Below, piece after piece: positions 35,948-46,500 of a stretch of 64,000 bases of DNA. A program made the translations under genes and the position numbers. The notes beneath the pieces were generated by a model. It had not been told where the DNA came from. It ran no database searches and saw nothing but the letters and a program-made list of their open reading frames with translations. Source of the DNA: Prostheceraeus crozeri (taxonomy: Eukaryota > Platyhelminthes > Polycladida > Euryleptidae); assembly GCA_907163375.1 (NCBI GenBank), contig CAJQUW010012929.1, positions 1-64,000 on the forward strand, in the 5' to 3' direction. The stretch's first letter is position 1; each line of letters opens with the position of its first letter.

Positions 35948-36181
35948 CCTTGACAGTTTTAGACGTAATTGTAAATGTAAATCAGCTCTTATTGTATTGT
36001 TTTTAGCTTGTATTCAATTTTCGAGGAGTTAGACGCAATTGCCAATTGTTCTTTTAGCTTGACAAGTTCTCATCCTGTTGTATTTAAAGGTTTTATCTAG
36101 ATTTATCTGTTTGTCCTGAAGATATGTCATGAAAACGGACATGAAATCGATCGACCAATACTTGTCGTTTTTATTTTAAAA
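35913..36181 (+). repeat. Right pseudo-LTR
   Basis: Copy of 33290-33558 with no difference that I could see; it contains the same hammerhead-like motif (CTGAAGA 36116-36122, GAAA 36143-36146). The ORF terminates 35 bp inside it. Confidence 0.85.
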
Positions 36182-36193
36182 TATTTACTAGCA
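36182..36193. repeat. 12-bp target-site duplication (right), TATTTACTAGCA
   Basis: Exact copy of 33278-33289. Confidence 0.85.
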
Positions 36194-37550
36194 CTCCCAC
36201 CTGATCAATTAATTTTTGTCTATTCCGAGCTATGTAATCGTCAATGATATTTTTATCATTGATACTTGAGAGACGAGGACTAAAATAAATGGTTCCAGAG
36301 AGACCATCAGGAGATACATAGAAAGCAAATTTATTAGTACACAAAATTTTATTTTCATTGTAAAGGTTTCATATAATTCCAAATGATGTTCAACATTGTA
36401 AAAAATATATGCAAATATTTCAGAAGTTCACATAATCATAGAATTATAGGTACTCCTTAGCAGGACTAATGAGCACTCCCACAGGGAAACCAGACAAAGT
36501 CAATTTTTTCATAAAACACAAATTGAAAATTATCATAAAACAATGAGCGAACGAAAATCACATATTATCAAACACAGATCTCGACACCAGTGAGTCACAT
36601 TTTAGTTTCGTCAGCAGGAAAACCAACCAACGATCAAAAAAACTCCTTATATGAAAAAATTCTTAACTGTTGCGACAAGTTCATATGTTTACATAAGATA
36701 TGTGTGGCACCATCTTTAACAAAATGACATCTGTTAACAAGAATAATTACAATCTTTTTTGTGCCGATTCAACAACATATTGAGCAAATATGCACATATG
36801 CGAGCAAATACGCAGAATTCTATTCATTTGGCTCGCAAACACATGAATACCCATCTTTCGGTGGATGAGGCTATCTGGAAAAGTTAATATGTATAAAAAT
36901 GTAAAAATGTACAAGTAGTGCGTCAAAAGAAAAAGAAGCAACTTTCTCGACTGATGTTTAGTCTGCGAGCATAGCAGCACGACTTAGAACAATCTAATAG
37001 ACAATTTCTTGAAAAAGTACCTGAACAACATGTTCGATGTAGATAGAGTAAACAGCGATCACATATCTTCATCCCACAATCAATGCTTCCTCATCACTAG
37101 AATGAAGAAAGATCTTTCTTCACATTACTTAAACCACAGTACGTTCGACATGACCACTGCGAACAATATCGGCTGGTGGAGGATGTTGAACGCTGTTAGC
37201 TTATTCTTTCAGCGCTTTCTGTCCTATAACTTAATTACTAACAGAACTTCATAACAAATTTTGTAGTCGACAAATCATCAATCGAGACTAATTGTAATCT
37301 TATCTTTTCAACGTGTAGAACACAATGCTATATTCGATGCAGAAATACGCAGCAGGCAAAAAAGACGGCATGATCAATGCGAACAAAAACTAAGGATAGC
37401 TAGACCTGTTTCGTGTGATAGGCATTTATTCAACATTTAACTACACTACACAGTCCGGCAGCCACAATGATTTTCTCCAGGGAAAGAGGCCGAAACTGAA
37501 ACTTTCATAGAATGCGTATATCCTGTGCCTACTACGAATATGCACGTCTA
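36194..37550. other. No supported gene
   Basis: AT-rich, short frames only. GCACTCCCAC occurs twice (about 36191 and 36473), without evident structure. Confidence 0.4.
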
Positions 37551-37554
37551 TCGA

Positions 37555-38068
37555 GTTCTGCCTGGCTCCTCTTCTTGTCAGACACGATCAAGGAAAGGCA
37601 CATTTTAATCCAATGGGATGCAGATGTGAGTTTTTGGCTAAAATGAAACTCTCTATGTATTCTACTACTGAGTGAAAAGTCTAGAGTAATAATTTTTGAC
37701 ATGGAATGTCTTCAGGTCATTTCCTATCATGTTTATGTGTTATTATCATGCTTCTTATCGGCGATGTATACAAGAATGTGGTCAAATACGAATCAAATTG
37801 ACAAAAATGCTTGTGCTTGTCGACATAAGAAGCTTGCCAATTCAACATGTATTTAGCCTCATAGACAGAAGTACTTGAACATGATAGGAAATGACCTGAG
37901 GAAATTCCATGTCAAAAATCATGTCTTTAGACTTAGTACTTTCACTCAGCATAAGAAAACATAAGAAGTCTCATTTTTGCCAAAACTTCAATCTGCGTCC
38001 CATTGGATTAACATGTGTATTTCTTTGATCCTGCCTGACAAGAAGAGAAACCAGACAGAACATAGCAG
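37555..38068. mobile_element. Foldback element, about 510 bp
   Basis: Long imperfect inverted repeat. CTCTTCTTGTCAGACA at about 37569 mirrors TGCCTGACAAGAAGAG at about 38030, and TTTTTGACATGGAATGTCTTC with GGTCATTTCCTATCATGTT mirrors AACATGATAGGAAATGACC with CCATGTCAAAAA. The centre lies near 37800. A diverged relative of the same sequence occurs at about 43965-44325, so this is a dispersed family. Non-coding. Confidence 0.75.
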
Positions 38069-39594
38069 GCCTGCAAATTTGTAGTAGGCATAGGATAAAC
38101 GTATTTCTGTGAAAATCTCACTTTTGGCCTGGCTCCCTGCAGAAACTCACTGTGTCTGCCGGAGTAGCACCTCTTGTGATCTAAAATAAGTTGTTTAGTC
38201 ATTGATTTAAGTTTTCGCTCATTTAATTTAATTACTTAGCCACTGTTGTTTGCTAGATTGCTTAATAAATAGAGTATTTTAGACAAACCATATAGTATGA
38301 TTTGAATAAAGTTTCTGAACTGCCACGACACTTACTCTAATCTAACAGTCATTAGATTTAGGTCGTTTGGTCGCTTTATCTGATTTAATTTTCTAAATTT
38401 TGAAATAGCGCATGCCCGCTTATATAAGCCCACAGACCATGGCGATTATGTTGAATTCATGTTTCTCGCTAAGCTGTGGACTCATAAGTACTGAAGAATT
38501 TTCTGCAACAATGCATGCATGTTTGAAAAGAAATAGCCGTTTAGTACTTATCAGAAAAGTGAAATAGAACTTTCAGTCAGAGTTTTACCATATTCATGCA
38601 TGTACAGTATAAGATGTTGACATGGAACTATCTTAGCGACGTCAGTGGATCGCATGAGTACCACTGAAGCTTACGATAGTGAACTTCATGCTGCACATTG
38701 TTATAGTCAAATTCAATCACTTCTCAACACATGTGAAAAGATTGCTCTCAGAGGGCATCGGAAAACTCCATTCTAGATGCTTGATGCAAATTACGGAAAT
38801 TCAAAATTTGCAGCATTGTAAACCCCAAAAAGTCAACTCTCAGCTCTAAAAAGAGATAGCACACTGAGACTATACTGCTTCAACGCCATATACTTGGATT
38901 AGCTTTGACATGAGAGCGGATGCATCAGAAATTACTTTAACCACCCAAACGAAGATTGCGCCAAAATTTTGCAATGCGATAATGCAATTGTTCTATATCT
39001 ATACACATTACGAAATCTCACTTAATAATAAGACAATTGAGAACACAGAAATTCTATCAAACTCATAACTATTTTATTAATTCGCACTATATGTATCTTT
39101 TAAAACAGATCAAAATCTTCCCTTAGGTTGCACAAAGAATTTTTTATTTCGGTGACATAGATAATCGAAGTGTGACATTGGAGCAATTTAACTCAATGAG
39201 ATCTTTCACACGGGCGTTATAGGAGACTTATAGGAAGCGGTTCACGGTCGTCAATTTCATTAGTAGGCCTACTCATGCGAACTACTAATGACGCAAAATT
39301 ATCCACATCAACAGCGCATTTCACATTTTTGAGAGTAATGAAATGTTTGTCTCTCTATTTGTTTTTCATATACTTTGGCAAGTGCAAGCGAAACGGTATA
39401 TCTGCTCAAGTAAACATATGATGACACAAGATTTAAAAATGAAAATCATGGTGTTAAAAAATGCATACGTATTTTTTGAAATCAAGAAAATAAAACTGAA
39501 TCGAATGACCAAACAAACACTTGTGATGATTAAATAGTAAAATCAAATGAGCAAAACCATTCAAATTCCTAGAAAACTAATTTCAATGAGCAAA
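38069..39594. other. No supported gene
   Basis: No coding motif or clear repeat found. Confidence 0.4.
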
Positions 39595-39596
39595 TA

Positions 39597-40840
39597 CAGG
39601 GTGTCCAGTTAAGGACACTGGATTTAATTCAATAGGCATATCCACAATGCTACTGATATGTTATTGATTTGTTGCCCAGAATATCTACATAGGCATGCAA
39701 CTTCATTTTGCATTATCGGTTTACAAGGAAATTAATTGAAATACGAAAAAAGGATTAAATATGTTTGATATTGCATTCACAAGACAATTTTTCATCCACA
39801 GTCTGTATATTCACTTATGAAAAACACCATCCTTTAAATGACCACCTCTGCAGTCACAGCATACTCTTATTCTGTGAAGGAAATGTTCAATCACTCTTTC
39901 ACACAAGTTTGGCGTGATTCCACCAATTACACCTCGGATCTCGTGTTTTAATTGAGCAATCCTGTTGGTTTTTTATATGCCCGCGATTTCACATAGCCCA
40001 GATAGAAATCATCATGGAAATCATATGGGGACAAAACACATGATCCTGGTGGCCATCCATCGATGATAACCATTGCTGGAGAAAAGGCGATCAGGAAATT
40101 ATTCTCTGATGAACTGTGTGGTTTCTCGTGCAGTATGTTTAGTTGCACTATCTTGTAGTAACCATAAGTCTTGTTCATCTAAGGTTTCGAGTTGAGGCAA
40201 AGGAACTCATTTATCATCCTTGAATGACAATCGCCATTTACCTTTACAACTCCATTTTCATTTTCAAAAATATGGTCTAATCACTCCACCACACCATACC
40301 GCACATTGGTCGGGTTGCAAAGGCTTCTCATGTAGGGTAATCGATCCTCACTTGAGGATCGTCTGTGGACCATATTCGAAAATTTTGTTTCTTTACGCAA
40401 TCGTCGAGATGAAAATAGGTCTCGTCGCTAAAAGATTGTTCTCCTCGTAAACATTGGATTCACTTGCTGATTCTTAAGCGCAAAATTGGCACAATCTTGG
40501 CGAACTGCATGGTCGCAAGTTTCAAACTGTTGTGCAACTTGAACTTTGTAAGGGTAATTGTACTAAGGAGGCAACTGATGTGACCGATGGCATAAAGATG
40601 CCCTGGGATTTTCTATCCAATAATACAAATGGCAAGTGGTGTGACTGTGCCAGGTGTTCTATTACCACTATGAGTGGAACTCACCCAATGCAACTTCTGC
40701 ATCAAATTCATAGCAAATTGACAATGCAAAATGAAGTTACATACCTTTGTAAATATTCCAGGCATTTAATTAATAACATATCTTCAGTATCGTGGATATG
40801 GCTATTGAATTCAATCCGGCGTCCTTAACTGGTCACCCTG
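39597..40840 (-). mobile_element. Tc1/mariner-type element, 1,244 bp, decayed
   Basis: The ends are CAGGGTGTCCAGTTAAGGAC (39597) and, on the minus strand from 40840, CAGGGTGACCAGTTAAGGAC. TA occurs directly outside both (39595-39596 and 40841-40842), the target duplication of Tc1/mariner elements. A degenerate transposase is traced on the minus strand. Confidence 0.85.
39826..40178 (-). pseudogene. Tc1/mariner transposase remnant
   Basis: The minus strand shows pieces of the C-terminal third of a Tc1/mariner-type transposase: DGWPPGSCVLSPYDFHDDFYLGYVKSR (normally WPPRSPDLTPCDFFLWGYVKS), then KKPTGLLNQLKHEIRGVI and, after an in-frame break, NLCERVIEHFLHRIRVC and a terminal GGHLKD. The catalytic region and the helix-turn-helix are too decayed to read. 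Inactive. Confidence 0.6.
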
Positions 40841-40842
40841 TA

Positions 40843-41740
40843 CATGTTGTCAAAGTCAATAAATCAACAATTACTTTGAAAGATAGAAGTTACAGGCCTA
40901 CTACATTGTGTCATTATTGCGCATTTCAAGCAATTTCAAATAGGCCTATTTCTGCATGCTATTATACTACGGGTAGAAAACATTATTCATTTTTTAGGCC
41001 CTCATCCAAAATCAGATTATATGTCACAATCTTAAAAGTTGCTCATAGATTACTAATTCGGCTATAAATCAGCTTGATGTCATACTTATTTGCAACAATA
41101 AACAAATAAGAAAATTTTCCATTAATGCGCCTGATTGAGGGTGAAATAAAGTTCAGAGTTCTCATATAATGCTCGGAGCATTTCTTACTGAAATTCATTC
41201 TGGTGTTCAGAGAGCACTCAAGGCAGTCCAAAGTTTCTTCCTGAGAAGGTCCGTGACTTAAATTGAAAACTAGAAAAGCCATCGCAAAAAATTGCTGTGG
41301 TCTTGGGTGGCACCATTCGTGCGAATATCCATTCCATCAATCGATACCGAAGATTTCGGGAAGTTGGACGATCCACCAATGTGAATAGGCTCCTGAAAAA
41401 TATGAAAGGTGTAGTAAGTATTTGCATGGATCAATGTGGCTCTACAGCATAGTTTCATGTTAGGTCCATACTAGTACATATGCACAATTGAACAAGAACA
41501 GAGAAACCAATGAAGCGATGAGTAGTCGAACACTTCGCTCACATATCATTTAATTAGATTTACATGTGATTGACATTCCAATATAGCCTACCCAAAAATA
41601 TTAATTAATCTAATATTATAGGACTGTTCCAGTCATTATCTTCATTTGGGTTGTGTGTAAGACTGTGAGCTCTTTAATTGCAAAGTGCAAATTATGAAAA
41701 GGAGATTGCTATAAATTAGTAGACTGAAATGCTGGTATAA
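40843..41740. other. No supported gene
   Basis: Overlapping short frames at 41043-41458 on the minus strand lack recognisable motifs. Confidence 0.4.
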
Positions 41741-41905
41741 ATAGAATAGTTAAATATTGAATTGCATCCTCAGTTGAAAAATGGAAACAGACCTGAGATG
41801 TAAATTACGCCTTCTGATAATTCCTGACATTGAATGAAATGGCAGCTATTTAGGTCTGTTTCCATTTTTCAACTGAGAATGCAACTCAATATTCAATTAT
41901 TCTAT
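41741..41905. repeat. Inverted repeat (MITE-like hairpin), about 54-bp arms
   Basis: ATAGAATAGTTAAATATTGA... through CAGTTGAAAAATGGAAACAG on the left mirrors CTGTTTCCATTTTTCAACTG ... TCAATATTCAATTATTCTAT on the right, with a spacer of about 57 bp. Arms differ at only a few positions. Confidence 0.85.
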
Positions 41906-42127
41906 CTTCAATTTGTTTGCAAAAGCGTCAAATTTTAATTATTGCAGGCGCACTAACTTAGGCGAGTGTGTTTAAAGCGATGCGAGCCGTATTTAATGAA
42001 TACCCGTCGAAACTTCACTAACTTGCTTAATGCAAATCTGAAATGCTGGTAGTGAAAGTCAGGTGTAGTATGTAATCTTTGATACTTAAGTCATTTCATT
42101 TTGAATAAATCAAGAAGGACTTGACAC

Positions 42128-43336
42128 ATGGAGCTTGAACAATGTAGATCTCATGTAAACATTGTTTCGGACGCTATTAATAATGAAAATGGTATGACTT
42201 TCATTACTCCGTTTCTCGACTTACCTTACGTGAAAATGCCTTATTTTCTTCCACCAGACGTGTTTCATGATTTGTTTGAAGGGGTCTCACACCTTGCGTT
42301 GTGCACTGCTCTCAATGACTTATTGAGGCGGTCTGTCATATCTTTAGATACAATGAACAAAATATTTCGTGACCATTCTACATTTTCTCCTGCTGATGTA
42401 AAACTTCATCACATCAGAAACGGACACTTACCATTCTCTGGATCGCAAATGATTTATTGGTTGCAAATGTTTTGTTCTTATTTCGGTTGCTTATTTGATT
42501 TGGAGAATTCTGTTTGGCAACTAGTATTGTCACATTGTGAAATGATTGAAATATTGACATGCCTTCATGTAATTCCTGATGCAAAAATTGAACATTTGCG
42601 TTTTCTAATTATTCAGCAAAACGAGATTTTGTCAGATATCTACCATTCAGGTATTCGATACAAGTGTAAATTTCACATAATGCAACATTACCCTGATCTT
42701 CTGAAAATTTATGGAAACTTAGCTTGGTTTTCAACTATGCGCTTTGAGGGACTGCATCAATATTTTAAAAGATTGATGCGGACCATCAGACAGTTTATAA
42801 ATTTGCCTAAAACGCTGTGTTACCGATATCAGAGACGGTCAGCTATACTCAGAAATGAAAGGTCATTGATAAATGGGGTGATGTGTGATGTTGCATTACC
42901 GTTTCACTTCAGAAACTTAGATTACAGTCAAAGGAAAGCAATTTTTTCCTATTTTCAGTGTTCGGAGAGAGAAGTGTTTGATTTTCCGATGCGAATCTCA
43001 TATCACATAGTCCACTGTGGCTATCACTACTTCTGCAAAACTCGGCAATCTGTCATAGCCATGTCTGTTTGTGACATAGAAAATGATCCCAATTTTTGGA
43101 TGGTTGAGCTCATTTTGTACGTCAGAGAACAATGGGTACTCCTACTTCAGAAATTGGAATGTTCCTTTGAACCACATTTCAGATCGTATATCGTTATTCG
43201 GCGAACACCGGAACTCAGATGTATACCTCTTTCAGCACCAATACACCCTCCACTTGAAACTTTTATTTTGGGTGGTTTCATGTCAATGTCAATGAAACAT
43301 ATCATAAAAAACATTAATGATACTTCTTCTGTGTGA
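42128..43336 (+). CDS. CMC-like transposase, second family (402 aa, 5' part missing)
   Basis: A single open frame from an ATG at 42128 to a stop at 43336. Signatures that I recognise from uncharacterised animal CACTA/EnSpm-like transposases are PPDVFHDLFEGVSHL (residues about 45-60), SGSQMIYWLQMF (about 102), KFHIMQHYPDLL and WFSTMRFEGLHQYFKRLMR (about 183-218), the last equivalent to an H-Y..HYP.....W.MRFE.KH..FK block. The N-terminal zinc-binding part of the family is absent, so the ATG may be internal to a larger spliced gene. No internal stops. It lies 1.6 kb upstream of gene B and may belong to the same element. Identity is by remembered motif only. Confidence 0.6.
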   Translation: MELEQCRSHVNIVSDAINNENGMTFITPFLDLPYVKMPYFLPPDVFHDLFEGVSHLALCTALNDLLRRSVISLDTMNKIFRDHSTFSPADVKLHHIRNGHLPFSGSQMIYWLQMFCSYFGCLFDLENSVWQLVLSHCEMIEILTCLHVIPDAKIEHLRFLIIQQNEILSDIYHSGIRYKCKFHIMQHYPDLLKIYGNLAWFSTMRFEGLHQYFKRLMRTIRQFINLPKTLCYRYQRRSAILRNERSLINGVMCDVALPFHFRNLDYSQRKAIFSYFQCSEREVFDFPMRISYHIVHCGYHYFCKTRQSVIAMSVCDIENDPNFWMVELILYVREQWVLLLQKLECSFEPHFRSYIVIRRTPELRCIPLSAPIHPPLETFILGGFMSMSMKHIIKNINDTSSV

Positions 43337-44932
43337 CTGCAACGGTTTTCATCTAATAGCAGAACTATAGCGAATCAAGAAGATCTGTTGCATTATGTAA
43401 CATTAGATGCCTCCTTAAATACGTCGTGAACTATTATAAATTGAATTTTATCTGACTTACTTTAAGTGTCATAGCTCAAGTGGACCGATTTTAATTTTTT
43501 TTACATCAGAATCATGCACCTTCAAGGAATTAGAGTTTCAAAGATCCATTGACTTCCACACCGTGTTAAAACAGTAGACAGAAGTATGCGTACTCAAACA
43601 TACGCGATCCCTCTGTCATATTCATGTCATCTTGTCTCTGTAATATAACATGATAATAATTGTTGATTTTTTCCTTTATTCAATCAGACATGTACTTGAA
43701 CTGTTCGTCTATAGACAAAGTTCCATTTCCAGAATGTTGGGAATAGAAATGGCAGGACATCGGGGATGTTTCCCACACATACGTGTACATTCACGCATAT
43801 TCGCATTTTTCTTTGTTAGCCCCGTATCATAGATATCACGCCACTTGTCGTTGATTGACATAGCGTCATAGTATGGACGCCAGAACGACGCCGAAGATAA
43901 GACTTTCACAGAATGATGTGCACCGTATGACTGCTATGGATATGTGTGTCCATAGTTCTACATGGTTCCTCTTCTTGTCAGACAGGATGAAAAACAGTCA
44001 TGGATTCAATGGGACGCAGATTGAAGTATTTGATTAAAATGATATATTCTATGTTATCTCTTATTAAGCAAAAAGTACTGAGTCTAAAGACATAATTTTT
44101 GACATAGTTTGTCTTCAAGTCATTTCCGATGACGTGTTTGTGTTATTATCACGTTCTGATCGGCGATGTATGTGGATAAAATAGGTCAAAATACGTCTAT
44201 TTGCCGACATTAGGTGGATTGCCAAATCTTAATGCGTTCAGCTTCATAGACAAAGGTACATGAACATCATAGGAAAATACCTGCAGACATTCCATGTCAA
44301 AAACTTAGTACTTTTCATTCAACAAGATGAAACTTGGAAAATGTTGTATTCGTGTATGCATCAGTGCAAGCGCTGAGCTGAGTTTGTTGTAGGTCTATAG
44401 CGAATTTGTGATAAAAAGTTGAGCTAATTTTAGTAAACAAAAAGTGTCATTGCATGACATTATTTTAGTCATTCCATGACAATTAAAAATCTCCAATTTC
44501 TGCAAAGGGTCAAGAGTCTTCAGTTTCTTCAAAAGTCAGAGTATCTTACGAATAATCGGTTATAGGCTACACAGTTGGAAAGGAGGGCTCTGGGACAGCA
44601 TTTTGTTGTATTTACTTGTGGAATTGGTTCTGTAGAGAGCAGACTTTTTCAATTGAACCACATGACAAAATTTAGGTGTTTCATTTGCATCATTCCACTA
44701 CAATTGGGATTTTCTGTCAAAATGACAGGCATGATGGTTCGTCAATATAGGCAAAATGAGAAAGTCGTCATTCCACGACGATAAAAATGCACATATGTAG
44801 TAAGCTTAGGAGTTGCATTAATGAACCGGAAAGATTGTCATACCACGGGTCTTGGTAGTCCCTCTGTCTTTTGCATTTTTAATTATGCCAGTTTCTATTG
44901 CATCATTAACCTATGCACTATCACTATTGCAG
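43337..44932. other. Non-coding interval with dispersed repeats
   Basis: About 43965-44325 is a diverged single copy of the foldback family at 37555-38068 (shared GTTCCTCTTCTTGTCAGACA, GATCGGCGATGTAT, CATAGACAAAGGTACATGAAC). At 44449-44850 a short palindromic motif recurs (listed next). Confidence 0.55.
44449..44848. repeat. Recurrent palindromic motif GTCATTCCATGAC
   Basis: Variants are GTGTCATTGCATGACA (about 44448), AGTCATTCCATGACAA (about 44468), CGTCATTCCACGACG (about 44767) and GTCATACCACGG (about 44838). These could be subterminal repeats of a DNA element or protein-binding sites upstream of gene B. Confidence 0.5.
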
Positions 44933-44958
44933 ATCGAAGCAGATTTAGAAGCATCATT

Positions 44959-45831
44959 ATGACACAGGTACGTTCAATTACACGATACTAATTTATATAG
45001 ATTATGTGATACAGTATCGCGAATGTCATTATTTAGATGCTGCATAGATTATATCATCAACCAATGATTGTGTTTCAGGTACTTAAGATATCGGCAAATG
45101 AAAATGGTAAGATCAAATTTTTGAAGGTGAAGCCAATAGAGGAATTCATAAGAGAAGGTGAGTGATTCGGGCTGAGTCATTAAATCTCGAATCAGATGGC
45201 TATTATTATTATTATAACCGAAATATAAAAAAACTTTTCACAGCGGACTTTAATGTAATTTTTTTCATTTAAGCCTGGTAAGTAAATCTCATTGGATTTG
45301 CATGCATTAGAAAATGACATTCAAGCCTGCTAACAATTAATATAAATACTCGCTTTCATACTTATTTCGCTTTCGAAAGCTGTTCTTGCTCCACTTGACA
45401 AATTGAGCACTATTTTACCAAAGAAGAGGAAAACTTTGACTGATATGATCATCGCAACAGATACCACAAAGAAATTTATTCAACGTCGAGGCAAAAATGC
45501 GGAAAGTGTTATTTCTGATGCTCGGGTGAAAGTCAGAAAGTTGAACTTAAGTCCACCTGGATTATCGATCGACCGATCACTCCGTTTTGAATCTTCCTCA
45601 GCAGACTGTCAGCAAGGAATAAGTTCTAACTTCAGAACTAAGTTCTATGAAATCGGCAAATATCGGCATGTTTTAATCAAGAATCAACAATATGTGATCC
45701 TAGAATCTGCTTTACTTCACACCGAAAATGAAAACGTTTCTAGACCTTCTGCATATCCCGAGTTCGATAAAGAGCACCTGATCATGGAGCTTAGAAAGTT
45801 TAAAGATCAATATTTATATTCTGATATCTAG
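44959..45831 (+). CDS. Gene B, 5' exons (paralogous layout to gene A)
   Basis: Exon 1 (44933-44967, after CTATTGCAG) ends with the start codons ATG ACA CAG at 44959-44967. Exon 2 is 45079-45157 (VLKISANENGKIKFLKVKPIEEFIRE plus 1 nt). Exon 3 starts at 45380 after TTTCGAAAG and completes GCT (A), then VLAPLDKLSTILPKKRK..., and is open for about 150 codons to a TAG at 45829-45831. Junction phases agree, and the first intron of gene A also interrupts at phase 1 after a 28-29-residue head of similar pattern. The stop means that either this is a complete short gene of about 180 residues, or a mutation cuts a longer gene whose further exons begin at 46501. The product is unknown; exon 3 is Lys/Arg-rich at the start, possibly a nuclear localisation signal. 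Confidence 0.5.
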
Positions 45832-46500
45832 TGCTGAGGAGGTACTGGCTATAATCATGAATCTTCCATATGAACTGGGAATGCTGCATGATGAAGTAGT
45901 AAAACTGAATTTTTGAATGTCATAGCTATTCGGCAACCGCCGAAAGAAGTCTCAGCGTTTTAAGACGCATGAAATATAAAACATGGCTACGATCTACGAT
46001 GCGACAGGAAAGATTGAATCATTAAGCGATCCTCAATACTCACAGAAATCGAATTGATGAGATTGACTTTCGTCGCGTTTGTAATAACTTTATTACCTAT
46101 CGTTTATCACGTGTGTCGCAGATTGGACTGTTCAATACTTATTGAAATTTTCATGAAATCAGTTTCTGTTGATGAACTGTTCACCAATTTTTGATTCATT
46201 TATGTAATACTACATGTACTACATATCCATAGAATGAATACATGATCTTACCAATGGCTATATGTGCAAAAGCATGAAATTATATAATCTTTGAACATGC
46301 TATTACCGTAATGTAGTCATGTTTGAACATTAAATTCAAATATTATAATTTTGGTAAAAAAGTGGCGCCTGATTTGCAACCACACACTCCATGTATACAT
46401 TTTCATTTCTATGACTGTTTCTTATAATTACTTCTACTTTTGCTTGAATTTTTCTTATTACTTTCGAAGTTGTCTGATTTCATTATTTATATTATTTCAG

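Larger units (their letters stand above)
33290..36181 (+). mobile_element. Penelope-like retroelement, 2.89 kb, with direct pseudo-LTRs
   Basis: Two 269-bp direct repeats (33290-33558 and 35913-36181) enclose a reverse transcriptase / GIY-YIG ORF, and a 12-bp duplication flanks the whole. Direct terminal repeats, an RT of the Penelope class and a C-terminal GIY-YIG endonuclease are the defining features of the group. The two repeats look identical by eye, which suggests recent insertion. Confidence 0.9.

Noticed and set aside
41043-41458. Three overlapping minus-strand ORFs
   Set aside because: No motif, alternative frames overlap, and no linked splice sites.
41950-41990. CACTAACTTAGGCGAGTG as the left end of an element covering gene B
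   Set aside because: Similarity to the 58987 end is too weak and the flanking bases do not match; it could equally be next to a splice acceptor.
45403-45831. Independent gene starting at 45403
   Set aside because: The codon there is TTG, and the frame extends upstream to an acceptor at 45379 that joins exon 2 in phase.
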